From: Bacillus sp. FJAT-44742
GTDB lineage: Bacteria; Bacillota; Bacilli; Bacillales; Marinococcaceae
NCBI RefSeq assembly: GCF_002797315.1
Contig: NZ_KZ454936.1
Location: forward strand, 2,055,645 to 2,119,644
Length of the DNA: 64,000 bases
Direction: 5' to 3'
Below the pieces are notes generated by a model, which did not search any database, was not told the origin of the DNA, and was given only the letters and a program-made list of their open reading frames with translations. Position 1 is the stretch's first letter. Each line of letters starts with the position of its first letter. Both the position numbers and the translations under genes were made by a program. Of this stretch, positions 18,171-27,469 are shown piece after piece.

Positions 18171-19274
18171 ATGGCCAAGGAAAGAATTGTCATAAAAATC
18201 GGTAGCAGTTCTCTAACAAATGCAAAGGGTGGATTAAGCCGCGAAAAGCTTCAAGGGTATGTGAATGAGATTGCTGACCTAAAGCAAGCCGGGCATGAGG
18301 TCATCCTCATTTCCTCAGGAGCAGTGGCAGCCGGATTCACAGAAATCGGTTATCCTTCAAGACCTGTAACCATTGGCGGAAAACAAGCAGCAGCTGCAGT
18401 AGGCCAAGGAATATTAATGCAGGCTTATACCGAAGAATTAAAAAAACATAACATCTCGGCTGGTCAAATCCTCTTAACACGCGATAACTTTTCAAGCAGG
18501 TCCCAGCACAAAAATGCCTATACAACATTAACTGAACTCCTTCACCGAAAAGTCCTTCCTATTATAAACGAAAATGATTCCATCGCAGTCGATGAGTTGA
18601 CATTCGGTGATAATGACCTGTTATCTGCTCTGGTCAGCGGACTGGTTCATGCCCAGACATTAATTATCCTGACAGATATTAATGGGATTTATGATGCTAA
18701 CCCTAATGACACTCCTTCAGCCAAACGTTATCATTTCCTACCCGAAATTACCGAGGAACTCCTTACTCAGGCAGGTTCTTCTGGGAGCAAGGTTGGGACA
18801 GGTGGCATGCGTTCTAAGCTGGAAGCTGCAAAAACCGCTCTTTCTTTAGGAGTAAGCTGCTTTATTGGCTCTGGGGAAAACGAGGGAGCGCTGAGGGATA
18901 TCTTATCTGGTAAAGGGGACGGTACGTATATTGGTTTTCCCGGTGCATTTATTTTAAAAAACAAAAAGCAATGGATCTCTCTCCACTCACAAGTCTCAGG
19001 CCAGGTCATTATTGATGATGGTGCAAGGGATGCTATCCTTTATAAAGGGAAAAGCCTGCTTCCGGCAGGAGTGGTAGATTTTTATGGCTCCTTTTCTAAA
19101 GGAGCTGTGGTAGAAGTGATTGATGAAAAAGGAAATGTTCTTGGAAAAGGGCAAATCAATGTCTCTTCTACTGAGCTTAAACAAATAAAAGGGAAACCGT
19201 CACAGGAAGCCCTTTATTACACAAAAACCGCGCGCGCCGAAGTCATCCACAGAGATGACTGGGTGCACAGCTAA
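18171..19274 (+). CDS. proB: Glutamate 5-kinase
   Basis: A 367-residue enzyme that phosphorylates glutamate, the first committed step of proline synthesis. The amino-acid kinase domain starts [11 protein letters not shown] and carries the [17 protein letters not shown] substrate/Mg segment (about 134-150). A C-terminal PUA domain (about 275-350) is present, giving the long form of the family. The ATG at 18171 follows AGGTGAT; a GTG at 18162 lies in that site. It is the first gene of proB-proA-proC. Confidence 0.97.
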   Translation: MAKERIVIKIGSSSLTNAKGGLSREKLQGYVNEIADLKQAGHEVILISSGAVAAGFTEIGYPSRPVTIGGKQAAAAVGQGILMQAYTEELKKHNISAGQILLTRDNFSSRSQHKNAYTTLTELLHRKVLPIINENDSIAVDELTFGDNDLLSALVSGLVHAQTLIILTDINGIYDANPNDTPSAKRYHFLPEITEELLTQAGSSGSKVGTGGMRSKLEAAKTALSLGVSCFIGSGENEGALRDILSGKGDGTYIGFPGAFILKNKKQWISLHSQVSGQVIIDDGARDAILYKGKSLLPAGVVDFYGSFSKGAVVEVIDEKGNVLGKGQINVSSTELKQIKGKPSQEALYYTKTARAEVIHRDDWVHS

Positions 19275-19295
19275 AAAGGAAAGGATGTTTCATAC

Positions 19296-20543
19296 ATGGA
19301 TGCGATTTATCAACAAGGAAAACGGGCGAAAGAAGCTGCTGCTGTGTTAGCGCCTCTTTCTACATCAATAAAAAATGAAGCCATTCAAAAGATGGCAGAA
19401 CAGCTTGAATTAGATAGTGATAAAATCCTGTCTGCCAATAAAAAAGACCTGGAAGAAGGAGAAAAGAAAGGCTTCTCTTCCACTCTTTTAGATCGACTTC
19501 GCTTATCAGAAGAACGAATTAAGGATATGGCTGAAGGCATGAGACAAATTGTCGAGCTGCCTGACCCGGTCGGTGAAGAGATTGAGTCCTGGACACAGCC
19601 AAATGGACTGGATATTCAAAATATCCGTGTGCCAATCGGTGTCATTGGCATGATCTATGAAGCAAGGCCAAATGTTACAGTCGATGCCTCTGCTTTATCA
19701 TTAAAAACAGGAAATGCCGTTCTTCTTAGAGGCAGTTCCTCTGCTTTTTCGTCCAATCAAGCGATTGTGTCCTCCCTCCACTCTGCTTTGGAGAAAAGCG
19801 GGCTGCCAAAGGAAGCTGTTCAGCTCGTTCAAGACACTTCCAGGGAAGCTGCTTCTACCATGTTTACGATGAATGAGTATTTAGATGTATTGATCCCCCG
19901 TGGAGGCGCAAACCTGATCCAAACAGTGGTCAAACAGGCATCCGTGCCAGTGCTTGAAACGGGAGTAGGAAATTGCCATATATACATTGATGAAACAGCT
20001 GAAAAAGACATGGCATTATCCATTGCAATTAATGCCAAAACCCAGCGTCCTTCTGTCTGCAATGCAGCCGAAACCATACTTGTGCATGATAAATGGGCTA
20101 AAGACCATTTATCTCATCTTCTTCATGCTTTACAAGACAAAGATGTTACTATTCGCGGTGACGCCAATGTACGTAAGTATGACTCTGCTGTTGCAGAAGC
20201 TACTGAAAAAGACTGGGATACAGAGTATTTAGATTTGACAGTGTCTATGAAAATCGTGGACAGTGCCGAGGAAGCGATTATTCATATTAAAAAGCATGGC
20301 ACCAGCCACTCAGAAGCGATCATCAGTGAAACAAGAGAGAATGTAGAGAGCTTTTTTGCCAATGTGGATGCTGCAGCCTTATATCATAACGCGTCGACCC
20401 GCTTTACTGATGGATTCGAATTTGGCTTTGGAGCAGAAATCGGTATCAGCACACAAAAGCTTCATGCAAGAGGGCCAATGGGTCTAAAAGCATTAACTTC
20501 CACGAAATATCTTATTAAAGGCAATGGCCAAATCAAAGGCTAG
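19296..20543 (+). CDS. proA: Glutamate-5-semialdehyde dehydrogenase (gamma-glutamyl phosphate reductase)
   Basis: A 415-residue aldehyde-dehydrogenase-fold enzyme that reduces gamma-glutamyl phosphate to glutamate semialdehyde with NADPH. The catalytic Cys255 lies in [10 protein letters not shown], and [15 protein letters not shown] (about 117-131) is characteristic of ProA. It lies 21 bases after proB and 11 bases before proC. Confidence 0.97.
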   Translation: MDAIYQQGKRAKEAAAVLAPLSTSIKNEAIQKMAEQLELDSDKILSANKKDLEEGEKKGFSSTLLDRLRLSEERIKDMAEGMRQIVELPDPVGEEIESWTQPNGLDIQNIRVPIGVIGMIYEARPNVTVDASALSLKTGNAVLLRGSSSAFSSNQAIVSSLHSALEKSGLPKEAVQLVQDTSREAASTMFTMNEYLDVLIPRGGANLIQTVVKQASVPVLETGVGNCHIYIDETAEKDMALSIAINAKTQRPSVCNAAETILVHDKWAKDHLSHLLHALQDKDVTIRGDANVRKYDSAVAEATEKDWDTEYLDLTVSMKIVDSAEEAIIHIKKHGTSHSEAIISETRENVESFFANVDAAALYHNASTRFTDGFEFGFGAEIGISTQKLHARGPMGLKALTSTKYLIKGNGQIKG

Positions 20544-20554
20544 GAGGAATAAAA

Positions 20555-21394
20555 ATGCTGCGTAACTATCATGTGACGTTTGTGGGTGCAGGATCCATGG
20601 CAGAATCCATTATTGGCGGCCTGCTCAGTAAAGAGCTTTTGGCTCCTGAACAAATCACTGCAACAAATAACTCAGAAAAAGAACGGTTAACGTACCTTTC
20701 AGATCAGTACGGGATTAATACTACTTCAGATAAAGAAGCAGCTGTCGGAAAAGCAAATATTATAGTATTAGCTGTAAAGCCAAAGCATGTAGAGGAAGCC
20801 ATCTCTGATATCCAAAGCGTTTTAGCTGAAAATCAGCTTCTCATATCTGTTCTGGCCGGCATTTCCACAGCATACATTCAAAAGCTTTGCCAAAAAGAAA
20901 TCCCTATTATCCGCACCATGCCAAATACTTCAGCACAGGTGGGAGCATCTGCAACGGCTATGACTCCAGGCAGTTTTGCTTCCAAGCAGGACCTTGCTGT
21001 CAGCCAGAGTTTGTTTCAGGCCATTGGCACTGTAACTACCCTGGAAGAAGGCAAGTTGGATGCTGTCACTGGTTTATCAGGAAGTGGTCCTGCCTATGTT
21101 TATTATATCGTTGAAGCCATGGAACAAGCAGCAAGGGAAACAGGACTTGAAGAGCAAGAAGCCAAAGAACTAATTATCCAGACCCTTTACGGAGCTTCTA
21201 AAAGACTTCAGAACACAGACAAGACCTCCAGAGAATTATATAAAGAGGTCATGAGCCCGGGAGGCACTACCGAAGCTGCCTTTGAGGTCCTTGAAAGTCA
21301 TGGTGTCCAGCATGGTTTACAAAAAGCAATTGAACGCGCAGTCAAGCGTTCAGAGGAACTTGGGGCCTCCAGCAAAACACCGACCTCCTCTTGA
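20555..21394 (+). CDS. proC: Pyrroline-5-carboxylate reductase
   Basis: A 279-residue NAD(P)H enzyme that completes proline synthesis. The Rossmann motif GAGSMAESI is at 11-19, RTMPNTSAQVG at about 126-136, and the dimerisation domain signature VTGLSGSGPAYVY at about 172-184. It completes a full glutamate-to-proline pathway behind a single T-box, which in B. subtilis is split between proBA and proI loci. Confidence 0.96.
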   Translation: MLRNYHVTFVGAGSMAESIIGGLLSKELLAPEQITATNNSEKERLTYLSDQYGINTTSDKEAAVGKANIIVLAVKPKHVEEAISDIQSVLAENQLLISVLAGISTAYIQKLCQKEIPIIRTMPNTSAQVGASATAMTPGSFASKQDLAVSQSLFQAIGTVTTLEEGKLDAVTGLSGSGPAYVYYIVEAMEQAARETGLEEQEAKELIIQTLYGASKRLQNTDKTSRELYKEVMSPGGTTEAAFEVLESHGVQHGLQKAIERAVKRSEELGASSKTPTSS

Positions 21395-21405
21395 CTTCCT
21401 TCATG

Positions 21406-21436
21406 AAAGGCTTTGGGATATCCAAAGCCTTTTTTT
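21406..21436 (+). terminator. Terminator of the proBAC operon
   Basis: AAAGGCTTTGG pairs perfectly with CCAAAGCCTTT, followed by a T run. Confidence 0.92.
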
Positions 21437-21596
21437 ACGGAATTAGTCTCTTCAGAGAACCTTCACAAAATAGTTGAATCTTAAACCCTTCCCTCTAGAG
21501 ATAAAGTTTAGTAGAATCATAACGACTGGGTTTTGTCGTGATTTCAGCCTAAGTTGCAGCTCTTTATTTAAATAGGAAAGTGGAGGCAAACCTTGT

Positions 21597-22466
21597 ATGT
21601 CAACAGAAAAAAAGCCCAGGACGATGCGCGAAAAAGCCGCTGTATTGGTGAACCACCCTGCGTTCACTTACACCGTCCTCACTATCATTATTATTAATGC
21701 CATTATTGTCGGTATTGAAACTTATCCAGGTGTTTACGAAGCCAACAGAGATACTTTCTTTTTAGCCGACCGGATTCTCATCTGGATTTTCACTATAGAA
21801 ATTGCCCTTCGTATGTACGCGGCTAAACCTTTCACCTCTTTCTTTAAAGGTGCGTGGAACTGGTTTGACTTTTTAATTGTTGCAGCGAGCCATATTTTTG
21901 TTGGAGCGCACTTTGTCACCGTGCTAAGGGTACTACGCGTCCTTCGTGTTCTTCGGATGATTTCTGTCATCCCCTCTTTGCGTAGATTAGTAGATGCACT
22001 TCTTATGACAATACCAGCTTTAGGAAATATTCTTATCCTGATGAGCATCATTTTTTACATTTTTGCTGTGATCGGTACGATGCTGTATGCTGATATAGCA
22101 CCTGAATACTTTGGGAATCTTGAACTTTCCTTACTGACTCTCTTCCAGGTTGTTACCTTGGAATCATGGGCAAGCGGCGTCATGCGCCCGATTTTTGCGG
22201 AAGATCCATGGTCCTGGATATACTTTGTAGCGTTCGTCCTTGTTGGAACGTTCGTTGTCTTTAACCTCTTTATCGGGGTCATTGTAAATAATGTGGAAAA
22301 AGCCAATGAACTGGAGCTTCCGGATGTGAAAGCTGACCTAAAGGAAGATCATAAAGAACTGGCAAAAGGACATGAGGAACAAGAAACAGATATAAAAGAG
22401 CTGCGAAAGGAAGTTGCAGAGCTTAAAGAGCTTTTGATCGAGCAGAATAAAAATATAAAAAACTAG
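21597..22466 (+). CDS. NaChBac-type voltage-gated sodium channel
   Basis: A 289-residue six-helix ion channel subunit. The S4 voltage sensor has Arg111, 114, 117 and 120 spaced every three residues. The selectivity filter TLESWAS (187-193) is the bacterial sodium-channel signature of NaChBac. After S6 comes a cytoplasmic coiled coil (about 245-289) that should drive tetramer assembly. In alkaliphilic Bacillus, homologues return sodium for pH homeostasis and motility. GGAGG lies 10 bases before the ATG. It is a single gene with its own terminator. Confidence 0.95.
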   Translation: MSTEKKPRTMREKAAVLVNHPAFTYTVLTIIIINAIIVGIETYPGVYEANRDTFFLADRILIWIFTIEIALRMYAAKPFTSFFKGAWNWFDFLIVAASHIFVGAHFVTVLRVLRVLRVLRMISVIPSLRRLVDALLMTIPALGNILILMSIIFYIFAVIGTMLYADIAPEYFGNLELSLLTLFQVVTLESWASGVMRPIFAEDPWSWIYFVAFVLVGTFVVFNLFIGVIVNNVEKANELELPDVKADLKEDHKELAKGHEEQETDIKELRKEVAELKELLIEQNKNIKN

Positions 22467-22474
22467 GAAACTCA

Positions 22475-22507
22475 TAAAAAAGCAGCCTATAAAAGGCTGC
22501 TTTTTTA
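22475..22507. terminator. Bidirectional terminator between the sodium channel and aspartokinase genes
   Basis: AGCAGCCT pairs with AGGCTGCT with A/T runs on both sides, fitting the convergent genes. Confidence 0.9.
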
Positions 22508-22514
22508 TGAATTA

Positions 22515-23888
22515 TTATTGAAGCACTGTTTTTGCACTGAAAAATTCTTCATAAAGGCCACTGATGGCTTTATCAACATTTTCCTCTTTAATACCGAAGG
22601 CCAGTGAGACCTCAGAGGAACCCTGGTTGATCATTTCAATGTTTACTCCATTATCAGATAAAGCTTTGCTGGCTCTAGCAGCAATGCCTACTGTTTCATG
22701 CATGCCTTCTCCAACAAGCATGATCATAGCAAATCCTCTTTCTATATATGCATCATCTGCACCTAATTCATCCATAATTCTGCGTATAATGCGCTCTTCT
22801 TTTTCCGGAGTCATCTGGCTGTCTTCGAGAATGACAGAAGTATCATCAATACCTGATGGAATATGCTCGTAAGAAATCTCCTCGTCCTCAATGATTTCTA
22901 ATAAACGACGTCCAAAACCAACTTCACGGTTCATTAAATACTTACGCACATAAATAGTGCTAAAGCCTTTATCGGCTGCAATTCCTATAATTGGATTTAA
23001 TGCATATTCTCTTTCTGCGATAATCATTGTGCCGCTGCCTTGAGGATTATTCGTATTTTTGATGCACACAGGGATGGATTTTCTAAACGCAGGGATTAAT
23101 GCCTCATCATGAAAGACCGCAAACCCTGCATAAGATAGCTCTCTCATTTCTCTGTATGTCATTCTTTTAATCGCTACAGGCTCTTCTACTACCTTAGGGT
23201 TTGCAGCAAATACTGAATCTACATCAGTAAAGTTTTCATAAAGTTCTGCCTGTACCCCTGCCGCAACGATAGAGCCAGTAATATCAGACCCTCCACGTGA
23301 AAACGTAACTAACCGGCCTTCTTTGGAATAACCGAAAAATCCAGGGAAGACTAATACCCCATTTTTTTCACGCAATTTATAAAGGTGATCGTACGCTTCA
23401 GGAAGCACTTGAGCATTTCCTGGCTCATCACTTACATATAACCCTGCCTCTTGAGGGTTCACATACTCAGCAACTACACCAATGCTTTGAAGATAACGAG
23501 CTACCACTTTCGCATTGTTATCTTCCCCTGCTGCTTTGATCTGGTCCATAAACTGCTCAGGGTTTGCGGTATCATATGAAAGACGGCTTCTAAGGTCATC
23601 TTCAATTGTTTTTACTATCTCTTCATCTAAATTCAAGCCAGCTGCGATATCGCTAAAACGCTCAACCACATCCTGAAGTTCCTTCTCCGCTTCCTTTTTC
23701 TCTAAGTATGTTTCACCTAAGCGAATAAGTAAATCAGTGACTTTCGTATCTTCATCCGTTCTTTTTCCTGGTGCTGAGACAACCACTAGTCTTCGGTCAT
23801 TATCAGAAGTGATAATATCTGCGACTTTCTTAATTTGTTCTGCACTAGCTAAGGATGTACCACCAAATTTGGCTACTTTCATCTCCAA
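22515..23888 (-). CDS. Aspartate kinase (monofunctional, aspartokinase III type)
   Basis: A 457-residue aspartokinase that starts the lysine, threonine and methionine branch. KFGGTS at 7-12 begins the kinase domain; FSRGGSDITGSIVAAG (about 196-211) is the family signature, and two ACT domains occupy about 305-457. It resembles B. subtilis YclM (ThrD). A TTG start at 23888 is kept since GGGAG sits 7 bases upstream. No lysine riboswitch was recognised upstream. It stands alone. Confidence 0.92.
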   Translation of the reverse strand: MEMKVAKFGGTSLASAEQIKKVADIITSDNDRRLVVVSAPGKRTDEDTKVTDLLIRLGETYLEKKEAEKELQDVVERFSDIAAGLNLDEEIVKTIEDDLRSRLSYDTANPEQFMDQIKAAGEDNNAKVVARYLQSIGVVAEYVNPQEAGLYVSDEPGNAQVLPEAYDHLYKLREKNGVLVFPGFFGYSKEGRLVTFSRGGSDITGSIVAAGVQAELYENFTDVDSVFAANPKVVEEPVAIKRMTYREMRELSYAGFAVFHDEALIPAFRKSIPVCIKNTNNPQGSGTMIIAEREYALNPIIGIAADKGFSTIYVRKYLMNREVGFGRRLLEIIEDEEISYEHIPSGIDDTSVILEDSQMTPEKEERIIRRIMDELGADDAYIERGFAMIMLVGEGMHETVGIAARASKALSDNGVNIEMINQGSSEVSLAFGIKEENVDKAISGLYEEFFSAKTVLQ

Positions 23889-24326
23889 TTTACAACTCCC
23901 ATACTGTTTTTTTTCTCTTCATTTTCTAAATATTCTCCAAAGATAAGGCTATCACAATGCATAGTCACACTCAAAAGGTGTTTGCTGGCATTATATCGTA
24001 ATTATCCGGAAATAGGAGTGTGAGATTCATTGACTGGTCAATCTCATTCAATCAATAGCAGATAGTGTTAATCACACTCATTCTTCCTTCATTTAGCAAA
24101 TATTCAATAAACTTACTTCTTGATGAGGTGATGTTTTATATTTTTCGTTGTACTTTGCTGCAAAAGCCAGTATCCTTTTATCCGTATTACCCTGTATATA
24201 ACTCTTTTAAGCTTCTTTTTTCTATGAGATACTTCTTTTTGATCTTTCTTCAAAAAAAACTGTAATATTATATTTTTACCATAGAAATGGAGCTTAGGCT
24301 ATGGTGTATTTAAAAAAATAGGAATG
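23889..24326. other. AT-rich gap between the aspartokinase gene and a small secreted-type gene
   Basis: No convincing gene. It should hold the aspartokinase promoter on the minus strand; a TATAAT is present near 23990 without a good -35. A palindrome TTGACTGGTCAA lies at 24030-24041 inside a larger inverted repeat (GAGATT 24022-24027 with AATCTC 24040-24045), a possible operator. A 66-codon plus-strand frame at 24065-24265 looks like random AT-rich sequence. Confidence 0.5.
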
Positions 24327-24352
24327 AAAACACCTTCCAATTAAGGAAGGTG
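24327..24352 (-). terminator. Terminator of the small anchored-protein gene
   Basis: CACCTTCC pairs with GGAAGGTG around a 6-base loop; on the minus strand TTTT follows. Confidence 0.75.
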
Positions 24353-24353
24353 A

Positions 24354-24695
24354 CTAGTTCGCCATATGATCGGGCCATTCAGCCCATTTTGTAGGTACAA
24401 TTCCCATTTCTTTAAGTAAGGCTAGATTTAGTGAGACATCCTCTTCAACTAAGCTGTCCGACGTGCATCCTGCTTCTGCTTCATAACCCAGCGTAACAGC
24501 ATGCTCTAAAGCCACCTCCTGAAGATTATTCGTGAGCTCAGCTTCCTCAAAACATGGAGGCGATACATATGTCTGGTTGGTGTGATCAATAATCACCCTT
24601 ACACCCTCGGGTGCATACAGGCTTGTAGAGACAAAGAATCCTAGAATAATCAGGATGCCAAGTAAGGCAGCCATTGTAGATACAACGATTTTCAT
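24354..24695 (-). CDS. Small membrane-anchored extracytoplasmic protein, unknown function
   Basis: A 113-residue protein with one N-terminal membrane segment or uncleaved signal (about 3-27) and an acidic outer domain. Two cysteines, in PPCFEEAE (about 48) and AGCTSDS (about 77), could form a disulfide. The segment APEGVRVIIDHT..YVSPPCFEEAE recalls conserved Bacillus proteins of unknown role; I cannot name the family. It has its own terminator and is probably monocistronic. Confidence 0.7.
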   Translation of the reverse strand: MKIVVSTMAALLGILIILGFFVSTSLYAPEGVRVIIDHTNQTYVSPPCFEEAELTNNLQEVALEHAVTLGYEAEAGCTSDSLVEEDVSLNLALLKEMGIVPTKWAEWPDHMAN

Positions 24696-24893
24696 TCATT
24701 TAAATCCTTTCTTTTCTCTTTCTTTTTTCTAAATATGCTTTCAAAGATTTTCAATCCTATGTAAACAGAAACCAAGTTTATTATACACGCTGCCGGCTCG
24801 CATGAGTAAAAAGAAGTTTTATCTTCACTAAATAATCAAAATGCCTATTTTTCCTCACTTGTTATGGACGAGACTCTATTTTTAGTTACTACC

Positions 24894-24930
24894 AAAAAAA
24901 ATGGCTGTTGAGAACATTTTCTCAACAGCC
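24894..24930 (-). terminator. Terminator of the PRC-barrel gene, copy 1 of a repeated hairpin
   Basis: GGCTGTTGAGAA pairs with TTCTCAACAGCC, and a T run follows on the minus strand. Nearly the same stem occurs at 39101-39142. Confidence 0.9.
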
Positions 24931-24951
24931 TGATTCATTCATAAAAAGCAA

Positions 24952-25740
24952 TTACAACTCCCGATCCCAATAATTTTCTTTTTTGAAGTGACTATAAAGA
25001 TCTTCTTCAAAGGATCTTTCTACAGGATTCCCAGTTTCATAATCAGGAGCCTGCTCTATTTCTTCCTTGTTCACATTCATGTGAATATCACCGTTTACCC
25101 AGTCTACTTCGTTTACCCAATCTGTAGATAAGAGAACTTCTTTAGAGGAAAACATTTTAGATGAGCTGACGACCATATACCTTACCTTCCAGGTTTTATC
25201 TTCAATCAGAAGGTTGGAAACATTGCCTGCAGCTTCTTCATAAGCAACAATATTATACCCGGTCCAGTCTCCTGTTAATTCCTTTGCGCTTCTAAGCTTC
25301 GGTCCTTCCTGCTCATTTTCTTCAGTATCCTGCTCTTTAACTTCATTAGCAAGATCATCACTTCCAAGGCTTGCTAAATCTCTTGCGTAAGCATGATGCC
25401 CCCAGTAGCCTGCAAAGGGCCAGTAATACGAAAAACCATAATATTGATGATACTCTTCTTCTTTTTGTCGGGATATTGCTTCACTTGAGTCAATATCAGG
25501 TGCATCTTTAATCTGGTCTTTGGTTAGATCAACCCTCACTACTCCTTCTGATAAGTCAACGCTCTCAATAGAAATTGGGGAAATAAGAACCTTACCTCCG
25601 GGAAGCCACGGGTTTGTGTTAACGACCATATACCTTACCGTCCAATTATCTTCTTCAAAGAATAAATCGTCCACTTTTCCAATATCACCGTCGGTTGCTT
25701 CTATAGAAAAGCGGACAAGATCTTTTGCTGGAAATAACAT
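24952..25740 (-). CDS. Tandem PRC-barrel domain protein
   Basis: A 262-residue acidic protein with two PRC-barrel domains: about 5-80 (DGDIGKVDDLFFEEDNWTVRYMVV) and about 150-225 (YEEAAGNVSNLLIEDKTWKVRYMVV). The domains are clearly duplicated and joined by an aromatic/histidine-rich linker (YYGFSYYWPFAGYWGHHAYA). PRC barrels serve in RNA processing, photosynthetic complexes and stress proteins; no partner can be inferred here. No signal peptide is visible. Confidence 0.85.
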   Translation of the reverse strand: MLFPAKDLVRFSIEATDGDIGKVDDLFFEEDNWTVRYMVVNTNPWLPGGKVLISPISIESVDLSEGVVRVDLTKDQIKDAPDIDSSEAISRQKEEEYHQYYGFSYYWPFAGYWGHHAYARDLASLGSDDLANEVKEQDTEENEQEGPKLRSAKELTGDWTGYNIVAYEEAAGNVSNLLIEDKTWKVRYMVVSSSKMFSSKEVLLSTDWVNEVDWVNGDIHMNVNKEEIEQAPDYETGNPVERSFEEDLYSHFKKENYWDREL

Positions 25741-25817
25741 AACCCTTCCTCCTTAAACAATCTTTGGTTATGTACATTCCTCAGTTGTAAAAAGTTCAAA
25801 CTTTCCTGCAGCTCTTT

Positions 25818-26834
25818 CTATGGCAGAATGGCATCTTCTAAAGCATTTTCTTCAATATCAAAACCAAGATCTTTAATCATTTGATGGTCTGATTCAGCAA
25901 TTTGTCCGCCCGTTGTAAGATAATCTCCTACAAAAATGGAGTTTGCAGCATACAAAGCTAACGGTTGAAGGGATCGGAGGTTCACTTCTCTTCCTCCGGA
26001 AACTCTGATTTCTTTATGTGGAAGTATAAAACGACTTAAAGCCAGGATTTTTAAAGAGCGCATTGGTCCTACCCCATTTTGGTTTTCAAGTTTGGTCCCT
26101 GGGATAGGATGCAAAAGATTAATGGGGATGGAATCTGCATCTAGCTCTCGTAGAGCAAATAAGGCTTCAATTAACTGCTCGTCCGTTTCTCCCATTCCGG
26201 CAATTAACCCTGAACAAGGAGAAAGACCTGCTTCCTTTGCATGGTTGACTGTCCCAACCCTGTCCTCGTACGTATGAGTAGTTGTTATTTCTCCATGGTG
26301 ATCTTTATGAGTATTTAAGTTATGGTTATATCGATGAACCCCTGCTTCTTTAAGCCTGACAGCCTGATGCTCCTTTAAGATTCCGAGACATGCACAGATT
26401 TTAAGTGGATAAGCAGCAGTAATTTCTTCTACAGCAGAAGCCACGTGTTCTACTTCTTTGTCGGTAGGTCCTCTTCCGCTCGCAACGATACAGTACGTTC
26501 CTGCTTTCCGACGCATCGCTTCCTCCGCACCCTTGACAAGAGCCTCTTTTTCCAGAAGTGGATATCTGTCTATTTCATTTTGTGCTTGGGAGGACTGAGA
26601 ACAGTATCCGCAGTCCTCCGGACAAAGTCCGCTTTTTGCATTCACTATCATATTTAGTTTTACCTTTTTTCCATAAAAATGCTTCCTGACCTTAAACGCA
26701 GCATCCAGAATGGTAAGTACTTCGTCTTCTTCAGCTCGCAAGACAGCCAGCGCCTCATCTTTTGATAAGGTTTCTTTTCTAATCCCCTTTTCTGCTAAAA
26801 TCCCCCACTCGTTCCATCCATTTTTTAATGTCAA
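25818..26834 (-). CDS. bioB: Biotin synthase
   Basis: A 338-residue radical-SAM enzyme that inserts sulfur into dethiobiotin. Cys71, Cys75 and Cys78 in CPEDCGYC bind the SAM-type Fe-S cluster; further family blocks are NHNLNT, GLIAGMGET and SGGREVNLR. The start is TTG at 26834 with GGAGGGG upstream. No other bio genes are nearby, so dethiobiotin must come from a distant locus or outside. A BirA operator lies in front. Confidence 0.97.
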   Translation of the reverse strand: MTLKNGWNEWGILAEKGIRKETLSKDEALAVLRAEEDEVLTILDAAFKVRKHFYGKKVKLNMIVNAKSGLCPEDCGYCSQSSQAQNEIDRYPLLEKEALVKGAEEAMRRKAGTYCIVASGRGPTDKEVEHVASAVEEITAAYPLKICACLGILKEHQAVRLKEAGVHRYNHNLNTHKDHHGEITTTHTYEDRVGTVNHAKEAGLSPCSGLIAGMGETDEQLIEALFALRELDADSIPINLLHPIPGTKLENQNGVGPMRSLKILALSRFILPHKEIRVSGGREVNLRSLQPLALYAANSIFVGDYLTTGGQIAESDHQMIKDLGFDIEENALEDAILP

Positions 26835-26849
26835 ATTAGACCCCTCCCA

Positions 26850-26886
26850 TTAATGTTAACCAAATATACTTAAAGGTTAACATTAA
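26850..26886 (-). promoter_or_regulatory. BirA operator of bioB
   Basis: A perfect 12-base inverted repeat, TTAATGTTAACC (26850-26861) and GGTTAACATTAA (26875-26886), separated by 13 bases. It matches the TTGTTAACC-type half-sites bound by biotin-loaded BirA, 15 bases before bioB. Repression of bioB when biotin is plentiful is expected. Confidence 0.93.
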
Positions 26887-26958
26887 TAGGAAGGGAAAAC
26901 TACAAAATTGCATAATTGTTTCGATTTTTTTACATTTTTAAATACTCTCACTTTTTAA

Positions 26959-26975
26959 TGTGAGATTTTCTTACA
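26959..26975 (+). promoter_or_regulatory. TnrA/GlnR box upstream of tnrA
   Basis: TGTGA, seven bases, TTACA: an exact match to the TGTNA-N7-TNACA consensus of TnrA and GlnR. It lies about 85-100 bases before the tnrA start, suggesting autoregulation as known in B. subtilis. Confidence 0.85.
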
Positions 26976-27056
26976 TAAGAGAGGTCGGTAATCCATATCT
27001 GTGTTAACATTTTATTAAAAGAAAAGCAATCGTAGAGTAAAAGGAGTGGAATCCGG

Positions 27057-27362
27057 GTGGCTTCTTACAAGGATAAGAAAGTGATAACTATTGGAGTTGT
27101 AAGTGAGTTGACAGGCTTATCAGAAAGAAAAATTCGTTACTACGAAGAAAGAAAGCTGTTAGCCCCGGAAAGATCAAAGGGCGGAACGAGAAAATACTCA
27201 TTTCAGGATGTTGAAAGGCTTGTTGATATTGCCAATAAGATGGAAGACGGAATGCAAACTTTTGAAATACGTAAGATGGAGCAACGTGAACTAAAGAACA
27301 AACAGCTTCGTGAACGGATGCTTCGAGGACAAATTAACGCAGCCTTTAACATGAGAAAATAA
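27057..27362 (+). CDS. tnrA: Nitrogen-limitation regulator TnrA
   Basis: A 101-residue MerR-family regulator. The N-terminal winged helix (about 10-75; [42 protein letters not shown]) closely resembles B. subtilis TnrA. The tail [14 protein letters not shown] matches the C-terminal region that senses feedback-inhibited glutamine synthetase, which argues for TnrA rather than GlnR. It is about nine residues shorter than B. subtilis TnrA. The start is a GTG with AAGGAG upstream. It would activate nitrogen-scavenging genes when glutamine is scarce. Confidence 0.88.
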   Translation: MASYKDKKVITIGVVSELTGLSERKIRYYEERKLLAPERSKGGTRKYSFQDVERLVDIANKMEDGMQTFEIRKMEQRELKNKQLRERMLRGQINAAFNMRK

Positions 27363-27367
27363 TGATT

Positions 27368-27398
27368 GAAGCTTCTGCCCATAGAAGCTTCTTTCTTT
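27368..27398 (+). terminator. Terminator of tnrA
   Basis: GAAGCTTCT pairs with AGAAGCTTC around a 6-base loop, followed by TTTCTTT. Confidence 0.85.
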
Positions 27399-27469
27399 GT
27401 TAATGGATAGAGAATGTATGAAAGGGAATCCTATTTTAAGATAATTAAGAAAAGAAAGGATGACCTCAC

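Noticed and set aside
23889-24100. Lysine riboswitch before the aspartokinase gene
   Set aside because: I searched for the conserved core and terminator and saw neither.
24065-24265. 66-codon plus-strand frame
   Set aside because: Composition is AT-driven (Phe, Leu, Tyr runs), no ribosome site and no recognisable features.
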